Shown one piece after another: positions 1 to 8,497 of a stretch of 64,000 bases of DNA (within the stretch, counting starts at the first letter, position 1; every line of letters starts with the position of its first letter). Both the position numbers and the translations under genes were made by a program. Source of the DNA: Prosthecobacter gellanilyticus (GTDB taxonomy: Bacteria; Verrucomicrobiota; Verrucomicrobiia; Verrucomicrobiales; Verrucomicrobiaceae); assembly GCF_007992435.1 (NCBI RefSeq), contig NZ_BKAG01000009.1:124001-188000 (forward strand), given 5' to 3'. The notes under the pieces were generated by a model. That model made no database searches. It was not told the DNA's origin and saw only the letters and a program-made list of their open reading frames with translations.

Positions 1-463
1 TCACGGCAAAGAGAACCGCCCAGGTCAGGAAGTGAAAGTCGCCCGCATCACCGCCTTCGTGGTCGGTGCGGTCAGCATCAGCATTGCGATCTACCTCGGG
101 CCTAGCGTGAATGCGGCGTTCCTTGTTGGACTCGCCTTTGCCGTGGCGGCGAGCGCGAACCTGCCGGTCATCGTGCTGAGCGTGTTCTGGAAGCGCTTCA
201 ACACTACCGGTGCTACTGCCGGTCTCAGCGTGGGCTTGGCCTCGGCGATCATTCTGATTCTGCTGAGCAAGAATGGTCCGGCTTTCCTGGGACATCCGTT
301 CCCGCTGGAGAATCCTGGCATCGTCAGTATCCCGCTGGGCTTCCTGGCCGCCTACCTCGGCACCATCCTGACCAAGCGTGATCCTGAGGCTGAGGCGAAG
401 TTCGCCGAGCTGACCGTGCGTGCGCATACGGGGCTTGGGGCGGAGAAGGCTGTGGCGCATTGA
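1..463 (+). CDS. actP: Cation/acetate symporter ActP, C-terminal part (5' end outside window)
   Basis: This is the last 153 residues of a sodium:solute symporter (SSS family). The open frame runs from position 2 without a start, so the gene begins upstream of the window. The visible part holds about three membrane segments, including one reading GLAFAVAASANLPVIVLSVF. It ends with a soluble tail (RAHTGLGAEKAVAH) that matches the end of ActP acetate permeases as I remember it (RSQTGFGVEQGRAH in Escherichia coli). In that family the protein imports acetate and other short monocarboxylates with a cation across the inner membrane. The GTG at position 32 is only an internal valine. The usual partner gene for a DUF485 protein would lie upstream and cannot be seen. 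Another SSS subfamily is possible, but the tail favours ActP. Confidence 0.85.
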   Translation, partial: HGKENRPGQEVKVARITAFVVGAVSISIAIYLGPSVNAAFLVGLAFAVAASANLPVIVLSVFWKRFNTTGATAGLSVGLASAIILILLSKNGPAFLGHPFPLENPGIVSIPLGFLAAYLGTILTKRDPEAEAKFAELTVRAHTGLGAEKAVAH

Positions 464-485
464 TCCTGGTTAGTCAGCAGTTTTT

Positions 486-563
486 AACCGCTAATAGGAC
501 GCTAATTAAACGCTAATGGGATCCTTTCATTATTAGCGTTCTGTTAGCGTCTGATTAGCGGTT
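486..563. repeat. Inverted pair of 11-bp-period repeat modules (family A)
   Basis: Two arms, 486-521 and 529-563, each hold three copies of an 11-bp unit of the form RACGCTRATNG in opposite orientation, separated by 7 bp. Together they form a long imperfect palindrome just after actP. A third copy of the same 36-bp module occurs at 51743-51778. The palindrome could fold in RNA and end actP transcription, but no T-tract of the intrinsic-terminator kind follows it. Confidence 0.8.
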
Positions 564-580
564 CTAAATTCTGGTTCCCC

Positions 581-889
581 ATGAGTGACATCAAGTTCTC
601 CGATCCAGAACTGCAGCGACGATATGAGCGGACTGTTTCGACGCTGTCCATTTTGATGGGGTTGCCGGAAGAACTCTGGCCAGTGTTTGCGTTGATGGAT
701 GCATATGACCTTTTCAAACATCTTGAAGGAGAGGACTCGGACAAGGTGCGGGATATCATTCAAAAACTAACCTCTCCTGAACTGCGTCCTGCGTTAAGAT
801 TGTGGTATCAAGATCCGATGGAGACGATGAATGCATCTGCTGCTGAGTTTCGACAGAGGTTGAGCGGGCTTGTAGGCGAGACTCTATAA
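581..889 (+). CDS. Small hypothetical protein (102 aa)
   Basis: The frame opens with ATG right after the inverted repeat and encodes an acidic, apparently all-helical, soluble protein. There is no signal peptide, membrane segment or cysteine motif, and I do not recognise a family. It is followed after 13 bp by a DUF2750 gene on the same strand, so the two may be co-transcribed. Codon use is less G+C-biased than in the larger genes nearby, which fits an orphan or recently acquired gene. It is supported mainly by the clean start, the spacing and the lack of a better frame. Confidence 0.6.
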   Translation: MSDIKFSDPELQRRYERTVSTLSILMGLPEELWPVFALMDAYDLFKHLEGEDSDKVRDIIQKLTSPELRPALRLWYQDPMETMNASAAEFRQRLSGLVGETL

Positions 890-902
890 CCAACTTGATT
901 CA

Positions 903-1283
903 ATGAACCCCAAGCAAATTGAAGCGGTGCTGAAGCTGTCGGGGCATGATCGCTATCGTCATTTTCTGAAGGTGGTGGCGGACAAGGAGAGTGCTTGGGG
1001 GCTTTATGAAGATGGATGGGCGTTGGCAGCGGATGATGATGGCAATCCAGTTTTTCCACTGTGGCCTGCGAAGGAGTATGCCGCTCTGTGTGCAGTGGGT
1101 GAGTGGGCTGGGTATGAGCCGAGCGACATCGATGTCGATGAGCTGCTGGAGGAACTTCTCCCGAGCTTGATGGAGCGGGGAACAAGGATTGGCATTTTTC
1201 CAAGTCCTTCTGAGAAAGGTGTGTCTCCTGAACTTGATCGTTTCGAGCAGGAGTTGAGAGATGAGCTGTCTCAGTATGAGTAG
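903..1283 (+). CDS. DUF2750 domain-containing protein (126 aa)
   Basis: This small cytoplasmic protein matches the DUF2750 pattern from memory. It has an N-terminal helix ending in RYRHFLKVVADKE, then WGLYEDGWALAADDDGNPVF, PLWPAKEYAALCA, an acidic stretch with GYEPSDIDVDELLEELLP, and a final GIFPSPSEKG strand. Function is unknown. Members of the family are usually single-domain orphan proteins of about this length. The start is the first ATG, 13 bp after the preceding stop. The end overlaps the longest possible frame of the next gene, but that gene more likely starts at 1318. Confidence 0.8.
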   Translation: MNPKQIEAVLKLSGHDRYRHFLKVVADKESAWGLYEDGWALAADDDGNPVFPLWPAKEYAALCAVGEWAGYEPSDIDVDELLEELLPSLMERGTRIGIFPSPSEKGVSPELDRFEQELRDELSQYE

Positions 1284-1317
1284 GCAGCCTCACGCCGGAT
1301 TACGTATTTCAACACCC

Positions 1318-1782
1318 ATGAAAATCCTTCCCCAAATCACCAAGCCTTGTCAGCAGAACTGGGATGCTATGACAGGAGATGAGAAGAAGAGATTTTGCAG
1401 CCATTGCCAGCTGCATGTGCACAATCTCTCGGCCATGACGCCGGATGAGCAATTGGCGGTTTTCTCCCATCGCGATGAGAAGAGCTGCATCACGTACTTG
1501 GAGAAGGGGAACGAGATGCGTGTGTGCACGAACACCTGGGTGGCGGTGCACAGATTGTTCAGGCCGTTTCGGCGTGTGGCCTTTTCGTTGTCAGCTATCG
1601 TCGCGGCCTTGTTGGCAAGTTGCAGTTCTCCTTCCTCGAAGAATCTTCCGCCACCCACACCGCCGTCGCCGCCGACTTCCGAGGTCTCCGCTCCCGCGAA
1701 ACTGGGGGGCAAGCAGATCATGGGTGGAATCTGCTTTGAGCCCCCTCTCTGGCGGAGGGTTTTGTTTTTCTGGGAGCGCTGA
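1318..1782 (+). CDS. Cys-motif N-terminal domain protein with one membrane segment (154 aa)
   Basis: The N-terminus carries the pattern C11-x3-W15-x2-M18, then RFCSHC (C27, C30) and a helix ending in NLSAMTPDEQ. I recall the same arrangement from the N-terminus of envelope proteins in Bacteroidota and Planctomycetota, where it probably binds a metal. A hydrophobic segment follows at about residues 84-100, ending in LLASCSS, and then a Pro-rich tail. A longer frame from 1261 would overlap the preceding gene, but ATG 1318 sits directly before the conserved motif and is preferred. The C-terminal 20 residues look atypical, so a late frameshift is possible. Function unknown. Confidence 0.65.
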   Translation: MKILPQITKPCQQNWDAMTGDEKKRFCSHCQLHVHNLSAMTPDEQLAVFSHRDEKSCITYLEKGNEMRVCTNTWVAVHRLFRPFRRVAFSLSAIVAALLASCSSPSSKNLPPPTPPSPPTSEVSAPAKLGGKQIMGGICFEPPLWRRVLFFWER

Positions 1783-1810
1783 GGCATCGGACTTAGATCA
1801 AAAGTGGCGC

Positions 1811-2215
1811 ATGAGGTTCCTGCATCCCATCTTCCTGCCATTGACGATTTGGATGTGGTTGGGCGTCATTTTGGATGGTTGTCTCAACTGGTCTGCCCCA
1901 ACTTCGGGAACGGGGCCATCCAATTCAAACATGATGTATATGGGTGCCGTGTTCATGGCTCCTCTGGCGGCTCTCCTGTTTCAGCTTCTCCTGGGATTTC
2001 TGAGCCAGTGGCTGCTGCGGAAGTCTAAGAGCCGCCCCGCCCATCTAGGGCTTGGGCTTTGCCTGGGAGTGATCGTGACGACGTTGGTTGTGCGAGCACT
2101 TCATATCCCTCATGCGGACTCTTCGGGCATGAATCTCTGGGCCATCGTGGCTGCGATCTTTGTGCCTCCGATCGTTCTGGGCCATGCGTGGTCGTATAGA
2201 CTGAAGACAAGATAA
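1811..2215 (+). CDS. Small multi-pass membrane protein (134 aa)
   Basis: Starting at ATG 1811, the protein has about four hydrophobic segments: near residues 5-25 (FLPLTIWMWLGVILDG), 45-67 (VFMAPLAALLFQLLLGFLSQ), 77-95 (LGLGLCLGVIVTTLVVRAL) and 107-125 (LWAIVAAIFVPPIVLGHAW). Short basic loops lie between them. No family is recognised. The open frame extends upstream to 1445 through the previous gene, but that part is out-of-frame shadow. It lies 28 bp after the preceding gene on the same strand and converges with the minus-strand operon to its right. Confidence 0.65.
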   Translation: MRFLHPIFLPLTIWMWLGVILDGCLNWSAPTSGTGPSNSNMMYMGAVFMAPLAALLFQLLLGFLSQWLLRKSKSRPAHLGLGLCLGVIVTTLVVRALHIPHADSSGMNLWAIVAAIFVPPIVLGHAWSYRLKTR

Positions 2216-2276
2216 CACAGTTCGCGAATTGGAGCCTTGAGACGGCTTTTATCTGAGTGCCGCAAAATGTGCGCTC

Positions 2277-3362
2277 TCACTTGATCCGGTTGAGAAAGTC
2301 ACCCACGAGACCGCTCTTCTTGGGAGCCGAAGGTTTGGTGGAGGATCCTGACGACTTCGACCTGGATGACGATGATGATTTGGTGGTGGTGGAGCGGCTC
2401 GCTGTCTGAGAGGAGGATGCTCCTCCACCAGCCAGTTGGGAGAGCGGTTTGTACACGGACTCGAGCTTCTCTGGCGAGATTTTGGCGACTCGCCCGGCCT
2501 CAGTTCCCACCTCTTTGGCGAGCTCGAGCGCTTTGGTGTACTTCTTGCATTGGAACCAGTATCCCACAGCGCCAAAGCCGTTTTGAGTCTGGGTTTTGTC
2601 GGCACGCCATTCTGCCTCGCAGAGTTTGGCGGCTTCTTCCACCTTGCCTGCCGAGGCCATCTGCACGGCCTCGGGGTTCAAGCGCAGGCCAGATTCGACG
2701 AGGGTGACCTCGCTGACCAGCGCAGCCAGTTTCTCCTTCACGGCGTCGGGGGCGCTTTGAGCAGCTGCTTCGATCTCCGCCAGCGCCTCGGGGAAGAAAC
2801 CCTGTTTCAGGTGCGCTGCGGACATAAGCGCCAGAGCTTCCCATCCCTCGCGATACAACAAGCACGCCTGGGTGCTGAGATCCAAGGCCACACCGGCTTC
2901 ACCCTTTTCAAGGGAGCGTTTGCCCTGGCTGATCAGGTCATGATATTCCAGCAGGACGGGGCCCGTGATGGCCTGGCGCGGTGATGCCTCAGCCAGCTGT
3001 TGTTTGAGCTGTTCAAACTTGGGTTCCTGGGCGAGCTCCGGTTGCAGGGCGAGGTAATCCGTCAGCCAGATGTGGGCCTGCCTGGCATCACCGAGCGAGA
3101 TGCAAAATTGGTACAGCCATTGGCAGAGGCGGGCATTCTCAGGTTCCTTTTCCAGAAGGGTGATCATGTCCTCATAGAAACGTTTCGGGCTCTCGTGGAC
3201 CTGATATTGTTCCAAAGCTTGTTCGGCGGAGATCGGTGTCTCCCTGGCTGATGATGGCGATGCCTGCTCCTGAGCGGTTGCTGGCTGCTGGCCTGCGAGG
3301 TCCGCGGCCAGCCAGGCCATGATCAGGTATGGGATGAAAAGAATCTGGCAGAGCCGGCGCAT
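2277..3362 (-). CDS. Secreted TPR-like protein with Ser/Lys-rich tail (361 aa)
   Basis: The N-terminus has a signal peptide (MRRLCQILFIPYLIMAWLAA). The mature part, about residues 40-300, is helical with repeated A/L/G/Y/P spacings typical of tetratricopeptide repeats. A low-complexity Ser/Thr/Lys segment follows (about 310-345) and then a short conserved-looking end, GLVGDFLNRIK. It is the last gene of a minus-strand operon: the preceding gene ends 6 bp upstream. The partners are a coiled-coil exported protein and a lipoprotein, so an envelope complex with TPR-mediated assembly is a reasonable inference. The exact function is unknown. Confidence 0.75.
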   Translation of the reverse strand: MRRLCQILFIPYLIMAWLAADLAGQQPATAQEQASPSSARETPISAEQALEQYQVHESPKRFYEDMITLLEKEPENARLCQWLYQFCISLGDARQAHIWLTDYLALQPELAQEPKFEQLKQQLAEASPRQAITGPVLLEYHDLISQGKRSLEKGEAGVALDLSTQACLLYREGWEALALMSAAHLKQGFFPEALAEIEAAAQSAPDAVKEKLAALVSEVTLVESGLRLNPEAVQMASAGKVEEAAKLCEAEWRADKTQTQNGFGAVGYWFQCKKYTKALELAKEVGTEAGRVAKISPEKLESVYKPLSQLAGGGASSSQTASRSTTTKSSSSSRSKSSGSSTKPSAPKKSGLVGDFLNRIK

Positions 3363-3368
3363 TTGGGA

Positions 3369-5654
3369 TCAGGGGTCGGAGACGGAAACTCCCATGTCTT
3401 TCATGGCATTCAAACATTGCATTTCCTCAGTCTGAAGAGTGGCGAGCTCGCGCATCTTTTCAGTGAGCCTCAGCTCCCAGGTCATTCTAAGCCTGCTGTT
3501 GCCGAGAACGAGCAGACGCCGATTCGTCAGCTCGATTTCCTGCTCGACCATGGAGACCTTGTAGCGCACCTGGGTCAGCACGCGGCTGCAGCGTGAACGT
3601 TCCTGATCCATGCCTGCAAGCGCCAGATGCTGGCCAGCCAGCCTGACCTCGGCCCGTCTGGCCTTCCCATACGCTTCCAGTTTCACGCGCTGATCAGTGG
3701 TGCTCTTTAGGGATTTCTGCAGCTCGGTGCGGCGGCTCCTGGTCACTCCAGGCTCTTCCAGCGCGGCTTTCAGGGATTCCTCTTCCTTGATGAGGTTCGT
3801 GATCTGTCCCTGTGTCTCGCGGTATTGATGGATCACTTGAACGGCCTGCTGGGTGGAGACGGTGCCCTTCGAAGTCGGCTGGCTGGCGCCGGGCTGGGGT
3901 GATGCATGATCGTTGAACTCCTCATACACATCTTGGTAGACGTGATAGTTCGTGGTGCTGTAGCCGCCCGTGGTACTGCTGGCGGCAGCAGGGGGGGCGG
4001 TGCCTGACCGTGAGGGGCCGCTCCGGTAAGGGATCATGGCCTGGGTGCTGGCTGGTGGTTGCGTGGTAGCGGCCGTATCAGGGACAGGATCCACCTGCGG
4101 GCGATAGGGGATGAAGGTGCCGCCGCCTGATTGCCTCATGCTGCCTCCGGAAGGACTGTAGGAAGATGACAGTGATGATGGGGCCCTGCTGGATCCCTGA
4201 CTGCCCATTTCATCCATGAACTTGTTCATGGGCTTGGCCACCATTTCATCAAACCCGCGAGTCAGTCCGTTGGCAGCACGCTCCACGCCGCCTTTAAAGT
4301 TTCCGGCACGCGCATCGAGAATGCCTGAGATATACTCCGAGGTCATCTTCGCCTCAGGCGCGTATTTCCAGGTGAGGTCATCATACCACTGCGTGGCCTT
4401 CTCGATCACCTGGGATTTGATCTCACCCTTGATGGCTTCCTTGCTGTATTCGTAAAGCTCCTTGCCCGACTTGATTCCCGCCCACTCTGTCAGCGTCTCG
4501 GCCGTTTTCTCCAGGCGCTGGCTGAGTGACTTGCCATCGGCGAAGAAGTTGCCGTCAAAGTTCCGCAGCTCGTCCATCAACGACGTCTCACTCAAGGGGT
4601 TGATGACATCCATGACCTTGCCGCCGATGTTTTTGAGGGATTCGGACATGGACAGCGTGCTGTCTCCCTGGACCAGCCCCAGGATGGGCAGCGCATCAGT
4701 GATCTTGTCGACTGCGTACTCCTTGATCTCGCTGTAGTTGTCCCGGACGAGCGTCGAGAGCGAGTTGTAGCTGTCGGCAAAAACATTGCTCACCTTGGCG
4801 ATGAAGCTTTCATCATCAGCTTTCTGCTGGGCCTGGGCGATCTTGCCGGAGCCTGGGGAACTGCTGGCTTTGCTCTGGGCATCGACTCTCGCCCAACCCT
4901 TCAAAATATCATTGTCGAGCTGCCGGCTCTGATCCGAGAGGCGCTGCCGCTCATTGTTGTAGTAATCACGGATCTCGGCGATCTGCTGACGTGCGCGGGC
5001 GGCGCCTTCCTGCACCTTCTGCATCACATCATCGAGCGTGGATCTGAGTGCCTCCTGATCACGCTGCATTTGCTCCTGGCGTTGCTCGGCCTGCTCACGC
5101 ATGGCTTCCTGCCGGTCCTTGAAGTCCTGCTGCCGCCTGTCGTTCTCAGCCTTCAATTTGTCCCGGTTGGCCTGCTGCTGGCGCTGCCAGTTTTCGAATT
5201 CACGCTTCTGCTCGTCATACACCGCCTGCCTCGCCTCCTGCTCCAGACTGGCGAGTTCACGGTCAATCTCGGCAAGCTCTCGTTCGAGCCGCTTGGTGAT
5301 TTCCCGTATTTCTTCCTCGGACATGGGGATGGCATGCCCCTTCACGTCTTTCAGATGTTTGCCAAACGGCTGTCCACCTTTCTCGATTTCAGATTTTGAC
5401 CGGCGGCATTCACTGCAATAAAGCCCGGCGCGTAGCTCCACGACCTTGATCTTATGCTCCTCGATCAGCCGCTGCTTTTTGGAGCGGAGGTTATAGGCCC
5501 GCTTCTGGATGGCCTGAACCTGGGAGTAGTCCGCTTTTGCCTCCCCCGAGACGCCGATCGTCAGCACGAGCGTCAGAGGCGCTGTGCTGACAAGAAGCAG
5601 GCCGGCTGCCGCAGTGGCAGCCGGTTTCATCAGGCGGTTCCAAAACTGGCGCAT
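3369..5654 (-). CDS. Large exported coiled-coil protein (761 aa)
   Basis: An N-terminal hydrophobic segment at about 15-35 (AAGLLLVSTAPLTLVLTIGV) acts as a signal peptide or anchor. Residues 45-270 are dominated by charged Q/E/R/K heptad-like sequence that should form long coiled coils. A CSEC pair lies near residue 80. The middle (about 290-480) is mixed helix. A Ser/Pro/Thr/Gly-rich linker spans about 480-610, and a second coiled-coil region (about 630-750) ends the protein. I recognise no family. The gene sits 6 bp downstream of a lipoprotein gene and 6 bp upstream of a TPR gene, so the three are very likely one operon with a shared envelope role. Confidence 0.75.
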   Translation of the reverse strand: MRQFWNRLMKPAATAAAGLLLVSTAPLTLVLTIGVSGEAKADYSQVQAIQKRAYNLRSKKQRLIEEHKIKVVELRAGLYCSECRRSKSEIEKGGQPFGKHLKDVKGHAIPMSEEEIREITKRLERELAEIDRELASLEQEARQAVYDEQKREFENWQRQQQANRDKLKAENDRRQQDFKDRQEAMREQAEQRQEQMQRDQEALRSTLDDVMQKVQEGAARARQQIAEIRDYYNNERQRLSDQSRQLDNDILKGWARVDAQSKASSSPGSGKIAQAQQKADDESFIAKVSNVFADSYNSLSTLVRDNYSEIKEYAVDKITDALPILGLVQGDSTLSMSESLKNIGGKVMDVINPLSETSLMDELRNFDGNFFADGKSLSQRLEKTAETLTEWAGIKSGKELYEYSKEAIKGEIKSQVIEKATQWYDDLTWKYAPEAKMTSEYISGILDARAGNFKGGVERAANGLTRGFDEMVAKPMNKFMDEMGSQGSSRAPSSLSSSYSPSGGSMRQSGGGTFIPYRPQVDPVPDTAATTQPPASTQAMIPYRSGPSRSGTAPPAAASSTTGGYSTTNYHVYQDVYEEFNDHASPQPGASQPTSKGTVSTQQAVQVIHQYRETQGQITNLIKEEESLKAALEEPGVTRSRRTELQKSLKSTTDQRVKLEAYGKARRAEVRLAGQHLALAGMDQERSRCSRVLTQVRYKVSMVEQEIELTNRRLLVLGNSRLRMTWELRLTEKMRELATLQTEEMQCLNAMKDMGVSVSDP

Positions 5655-5660
5655 TGGAGG

Positions 5661-6926
5661 TTAAAGAGATGCCGTCACACGAGGCGCTGGCGTGCGCACC
5701 CGGGAGGGCGCGGTTGGTGCGGGGATGGGTGTCGGGACGGGAGTCGTTTCGGGGCTTGCTGCGGGAGCGTTTGCAGGGCTGGTGGAGGCAGGGGCTGAAC
5801 CCGGAGGCGTGGAGGCAGGTGCTGTGACGGGAGTTGTCTGCTCACGCAGTTTTTCGGCCACAATTTGATGCAGCGCGCTCAGCTGGGTCTCGGGAGATCC
5901 TTCGAGCTTGTAGGTGCGGTCATAGAGGGCCACGGAGATGGGCAGGCCGGCAACCAGGCTGCTGTCGAGACGAAGCTGGCTGAGCGTCTGCTTGATCTCC
6001 TGAACCTTCGTGGCGGCGACTTCGGAGTTTTGCATGAACTGCATGGAGGCACCCATCATCTGGGTGCTGCTCTGCATGAGCGAGGTATTGCCGTACTGCG
6101 TGGCCATGCCTGCGCCGTAGCCTGCTGCAAAAGCAGAGGCTGCTCCCATGAGAATGTTCACTGTCTGCTGGGTCTGGGCACGCTGCTTCTCCTCGATGAG
6201 AGGGGTCGACTCGCGCTGCCAGGCCAGATACTTCGCATCCACCTCAGGGATCACGGCCTTGGTCAGGAGATTGTCCGTGTAGGCGGCGAGGACCTTCTCC
6301 CGTTCCACGGCCACGCCCTCCTGAGCGAGGCGGGCCTTGTCATCGGTGACGAGAAGCTGGGTCTCATTACCAATGAAGCCTTTCACGCGCCTAACAATGA
6401 ATTCGCCGGGCTTTTGCTTGGTGTGGACCACTGAACTGGCAATCTGGCCCCAGAGAGCCGAGGAGGGGTCTCCATTGTCGGCAAACTCCGAGGAGCTTGC
6501 CGTCACCACAAAAGGCTTCGTGGAGCGGAAGGCGCGACTGCCGTCCGAACGCAGCACGGTGAAGGAGACACTCGTGGTCTTGCCGTCCGACTTCACGATG
6601 CGGGGCTGCACCACAAGATCGGCCGCAGGGGTGGTCACCGGGGAAAAATAGGCCCCGGCCACACCCGGAGTCACGCGAAGCTGCCGAACCAGGCGGCTCG
6701 CGAGGTAGAGGCGCTCAAAGCCGCGCATGCCCTGCTCATCCTCAGGAAGAGACGCCAGGTCGGCCGTCTCAAAGGGCAGGACCACGATGGTCGGCGCCTC
6801 AGTGACCGGAGAGGTCACGCCGAGCTGGACTGGGTCTTTCTTACCGCCAACGCCGGAGGAGCAGGCGGCGAGCAGGAGCGCGGACAGGGCAGTCACGCTG
6901 TAACGAAGCATCTTCATGGACATCAT
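5661..6926 (-). CDS. Lipoprotein with Pro-rich C-terminus, first gene of envelope operon (421 aa)
   Basis: Starting at 6926, the protein has a lipoprotein signal with lipobox LLAAC followed by SSGVGG. The body begins with a strand reading TIVVLPFETADLAS, an organisation seen in outer-membrane assembly or penicillin-binding-protein-activator lipoproteins such as LpoB or CsgG relatives. I cannot assign it to one of these. A Gly/Ala/Met-rich segment lies near 280-330. The last 60 residues are a Pro/Ala/Thr-rich repeat tail, possibly periplasmic and peptidoglycan-spanning. A longer frame from 6989 has no support, and a third in-frame ATG at 6917 is an alternative start. It heads a three-gene minus-strand operon with 6-bp gaps. 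Confidence 0.7.
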   Translation of the reverse strand: MMSMKMLRYSVTALSALLLAACSSGVGGKKDPVQLGVTSPVTEAPTIVVLPFETADLASLPEDEQGMRGFERLYLASRLVRQLRVTPGVAGAYFSPVTTPAADLVVQPRIVKSDGKTTSVSFTVLRSDGSRAFRSTKPFVVTASSSEFADNGDPSSALWGQIASSVVHTKQKPGEFIVRRVKGFIGNETQLLVTDDKARLAQEGVAVEREKVLAAYTDNLLTKAVIPEVDAKYLAWQRESTPLIEEKQRAQTQQTVNILMGAASAFAAGYGAGMATQYGNTSLMQSSTQMMGASMQFMQNSEVAATKVQEIKQTLSQLRLDSSLVAGLPISVALYDRTYKLEGSPETQLSALHQIVAEKLREQTTPVTAPASTPPGSAPASTSPANAPAASPETTPVPTPIPAPTAPSRVRTPAPRVTASL

Positions 6927-6969
6927 CGGGAGTATGAGTTGATGGTTATACTTGCCTAACAGGACCTGT

Positions 6970-6999
6970 GTTTTAGTGCGGCAGCACAAAAATGGTCAA
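6970..6999 (-). promoter_or_regulatory. Possible sigma-70 promoter for the three-gene envelope operon
   Basis: On the minus strand TTGACC (6994-6999) and TAAAAC (6970-6975) are separated by 18 bp, about 45 bp upstream of the lipoprotein start. The match is reasonable but unsupported by any second line of evidence. Confidence 0.3.
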
Positions 7000-7019
7000 G
7001 GCTGTATAACAGAATGAAG

Positions 7020-7045
7020 AACAAAAAAATTTGATTTTTTTTGTT
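7020..7045. terminator. A/T-only hairpin downstream of folC
   Basis: The sequence is AACAAAAAAAT, a 3-bp loop, then ATTTTTTTTGTT, so either strand can form an A/T stem with a U-rich 3' arm. It lies in the 226-bp gap between folC and the lipoprotein gene. A G+C hairpin, GCGTGC-AGTG-GCACGC, lies at 7108-7123. Either may end folC transcription, but neither is a textbook terminator. Confidence 0.3.
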
Positions 7046-7152
7046 GGTCAGATGTCCAGATTCCCCCTTGATCCAGGCCACCTTTCGCCCGCGGCAGGTT
7101 TTCTTTAGCGTGCAGTGGCACGCCTCCTTTTTGGGAGCCCTGGAGGGATTAT

Positions 7153-8367
7153 CTACTGCAAACTGGACTGGAATGCCTTCGCCTCGCCTTCGAGCAATGC
7201 CAGAGCCTCTCCCACCAGATACAGCGAGCCGCAGATGAGGCGGCGGTGTCTGGCGCGGGGTTTCAGGGCTGCTGCCAGGTTCTCGTGGAGGGTCACGGGC
7301 ACTTTGGGGGCATCAAAGTGCGTGAGGTATTGGCGGAGCTGCTCGGGCGTGCTCGCACGGGGGGACTGGAAGGCGGTGAAGTTCCAGGAGGCGGCGATGG
7401 GGCTGAGGGCTTCCATGACGCCGGGGGTGTCTTTGTCCTTGGCAGAAGCAAAAATGATCTCGGCCTTCTCGCGCTCGAACTGCTGCTCCCAGGTGCCGGC
7501 GAGGACCATGGCGGCTTCGACGTTGTGCGCGCCATCGAGGATGACTTCGCCATCGCAGAGGCTTTGGAAACGGCCGGGCCAGCGGACATCCAGCAAGGCT
7601 TGCTCGAGGATGACGGAGGGAAGGCGGATGCCAGCCTCGCGGACGGCTTCGAGGGCAATGGAGGCGTTCCAGGCTTGATGCGGGCCGGCGAGGCCGAGCT
7701 TGGATTCGGTCAGAGGTGCATCGACGAGGAGGAGCGGACTCTTTTGAGCCTTGGCGGTCCTTTCGATGACAGCGAGCGCAGCGGGGTCCTGCATGCCGGT
7801 GACGACGGGGACGCCGGGCTTGATGATGCCTGCCTTCTCAGAAGCGATTTTGGTTAGGCTATCCCCCAGCTGTTCCATGTGGTCATAACCGATGCGGGTG
7901 ATGACGCTGACCTCGGGCGTGATCGCGTTCGTGGCATCGAGACGGCCACCGAGACCGGTTTCCAGGATGATCCACTCATGACCACGCTGCCGGAACCAGT
8001 CGAGAGCGAGAGCGAAGGCAATCTCAAAGAAGGTGGGATGAGTTTCCCAGTTCGCGACGAGCTCGCGGATCTTCTTCAGGCCGGACTCGATCTCGTCATT
8101 GGTGATCTCGCGCTCGGCATCGCGGATGCGCTCGTTGAAGCGGATGAGATGCGGGGAGGTGAAGATGCCTGCATTGATGCCCGCAGCCTGCATCATGGCG
8201 TGCATGAAGGCGCAGGTGCTGCCCTTGCCGTTCGTGCCGGCGACGTGGATGAACTTCATGCCTGCTCCGGGCAGTTCGAGCGCTGCGAGCAGCTTGTGCA
8301 CGTTCTCCAGGCCGAGCTTGATGCCGAAGAGCTGGGTGGAGTAGAGCCAGGTGAGTTCAGGAGACAT
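7153..8367 (-). CDS. folC: Bifunctional folylpolyglutamate/dihydrofolate synthase FolC (404 aa)
   Basis: This Mur-ligase-family enzyme adds glutamate to dihydropteroate and to reduced folates in the cytoplasm, using ATP. The start is followed by the family opening FGIKLGLENVHKLLAALELP. The ATP-binding loop is at 44-51 (GTNGKGST), then TSPHLIRFNERIR, a FolC signature. Residues ETGLGGRLDATNAI follow, with the metal/ATP-site Asp, and VILDGAHN begins the C-terminal domain. Length is normal for the family. It lies upstream of no obvious partner: purA is on the same strand 130 bp away, across a repeat. Assignment is firm. Confidence 0.95.
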   Translation of the reverse strand: MSPELTWLYSTQLFGIKLGLENVHKLLAALELPGAGMKFIHVAGTNGKGSTCAFMHAMMQAAGINAGIFTSPHLIRFNERIRDAEREITNDEIESGLKKIRELVANWETHPTFFEIAFALALDWFRQRGHEWIILETGLGGRLDATNAITPEVSVITRIGYDHMEQLGDSLTKIASEKAGIIKPGVPVVTGMQDPAALAVIERTAKAQKSPLLLVDAPLTESKLGLAGPHQAWNASIALEAVREAGIRLPSVILEQALLDVRWPGRFQSLCDGEVILDGAHNVEAAMVLAGTWEQQFEREKAEIIFASAKDKDTPGVMEALSPIAASWNFTAFQSPRASTPEQLRQYLTHFDAPKVPVTLHENLAAALKPRARHRRLICGSLYLVGEALALLEGEAKAFQSSLQ

Positions 8368-8374
8368 GAATGGA

Positions 8375-8481
8375 AATGACGAATGACGAAAACTGAATGA
8401 CGAAGGAAGGCCGAACTATAAATGACGAATGACGAACTCCAAGACCTGGCTGGCAGGCCTCAAGGTTCGTCATTCGTCATT
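8375..8481. repeat. AATGACG heptamer repeats with a perfect 17-bp inverted repeat
   Basis: AATGACGAATGACGAA occurs at 8375-8390 and 8421-8436. The copy at 8421-8437 is perfectly inverted at 8465-8481, with a 27-bp loop. The unit is a 7-bp direct repeat. The block fills the folC-purA gap, downstream of purA and upstream of folC on the minus strand. It could form a hairpin in the purA message, but there is no T-tract. Confidence 0.85.
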
Positions 8482-8497
8482 CGAGCTTCGTGATTCT

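Noticed and set aside
1445-1810. Possible frameshift fusion of the Cys-motif protein with the membrane protein
   Set aside because: The frame is open only by chance in G+C-rich DNA; each gene has its own start and stop and the region before 1811 is not protein-like.
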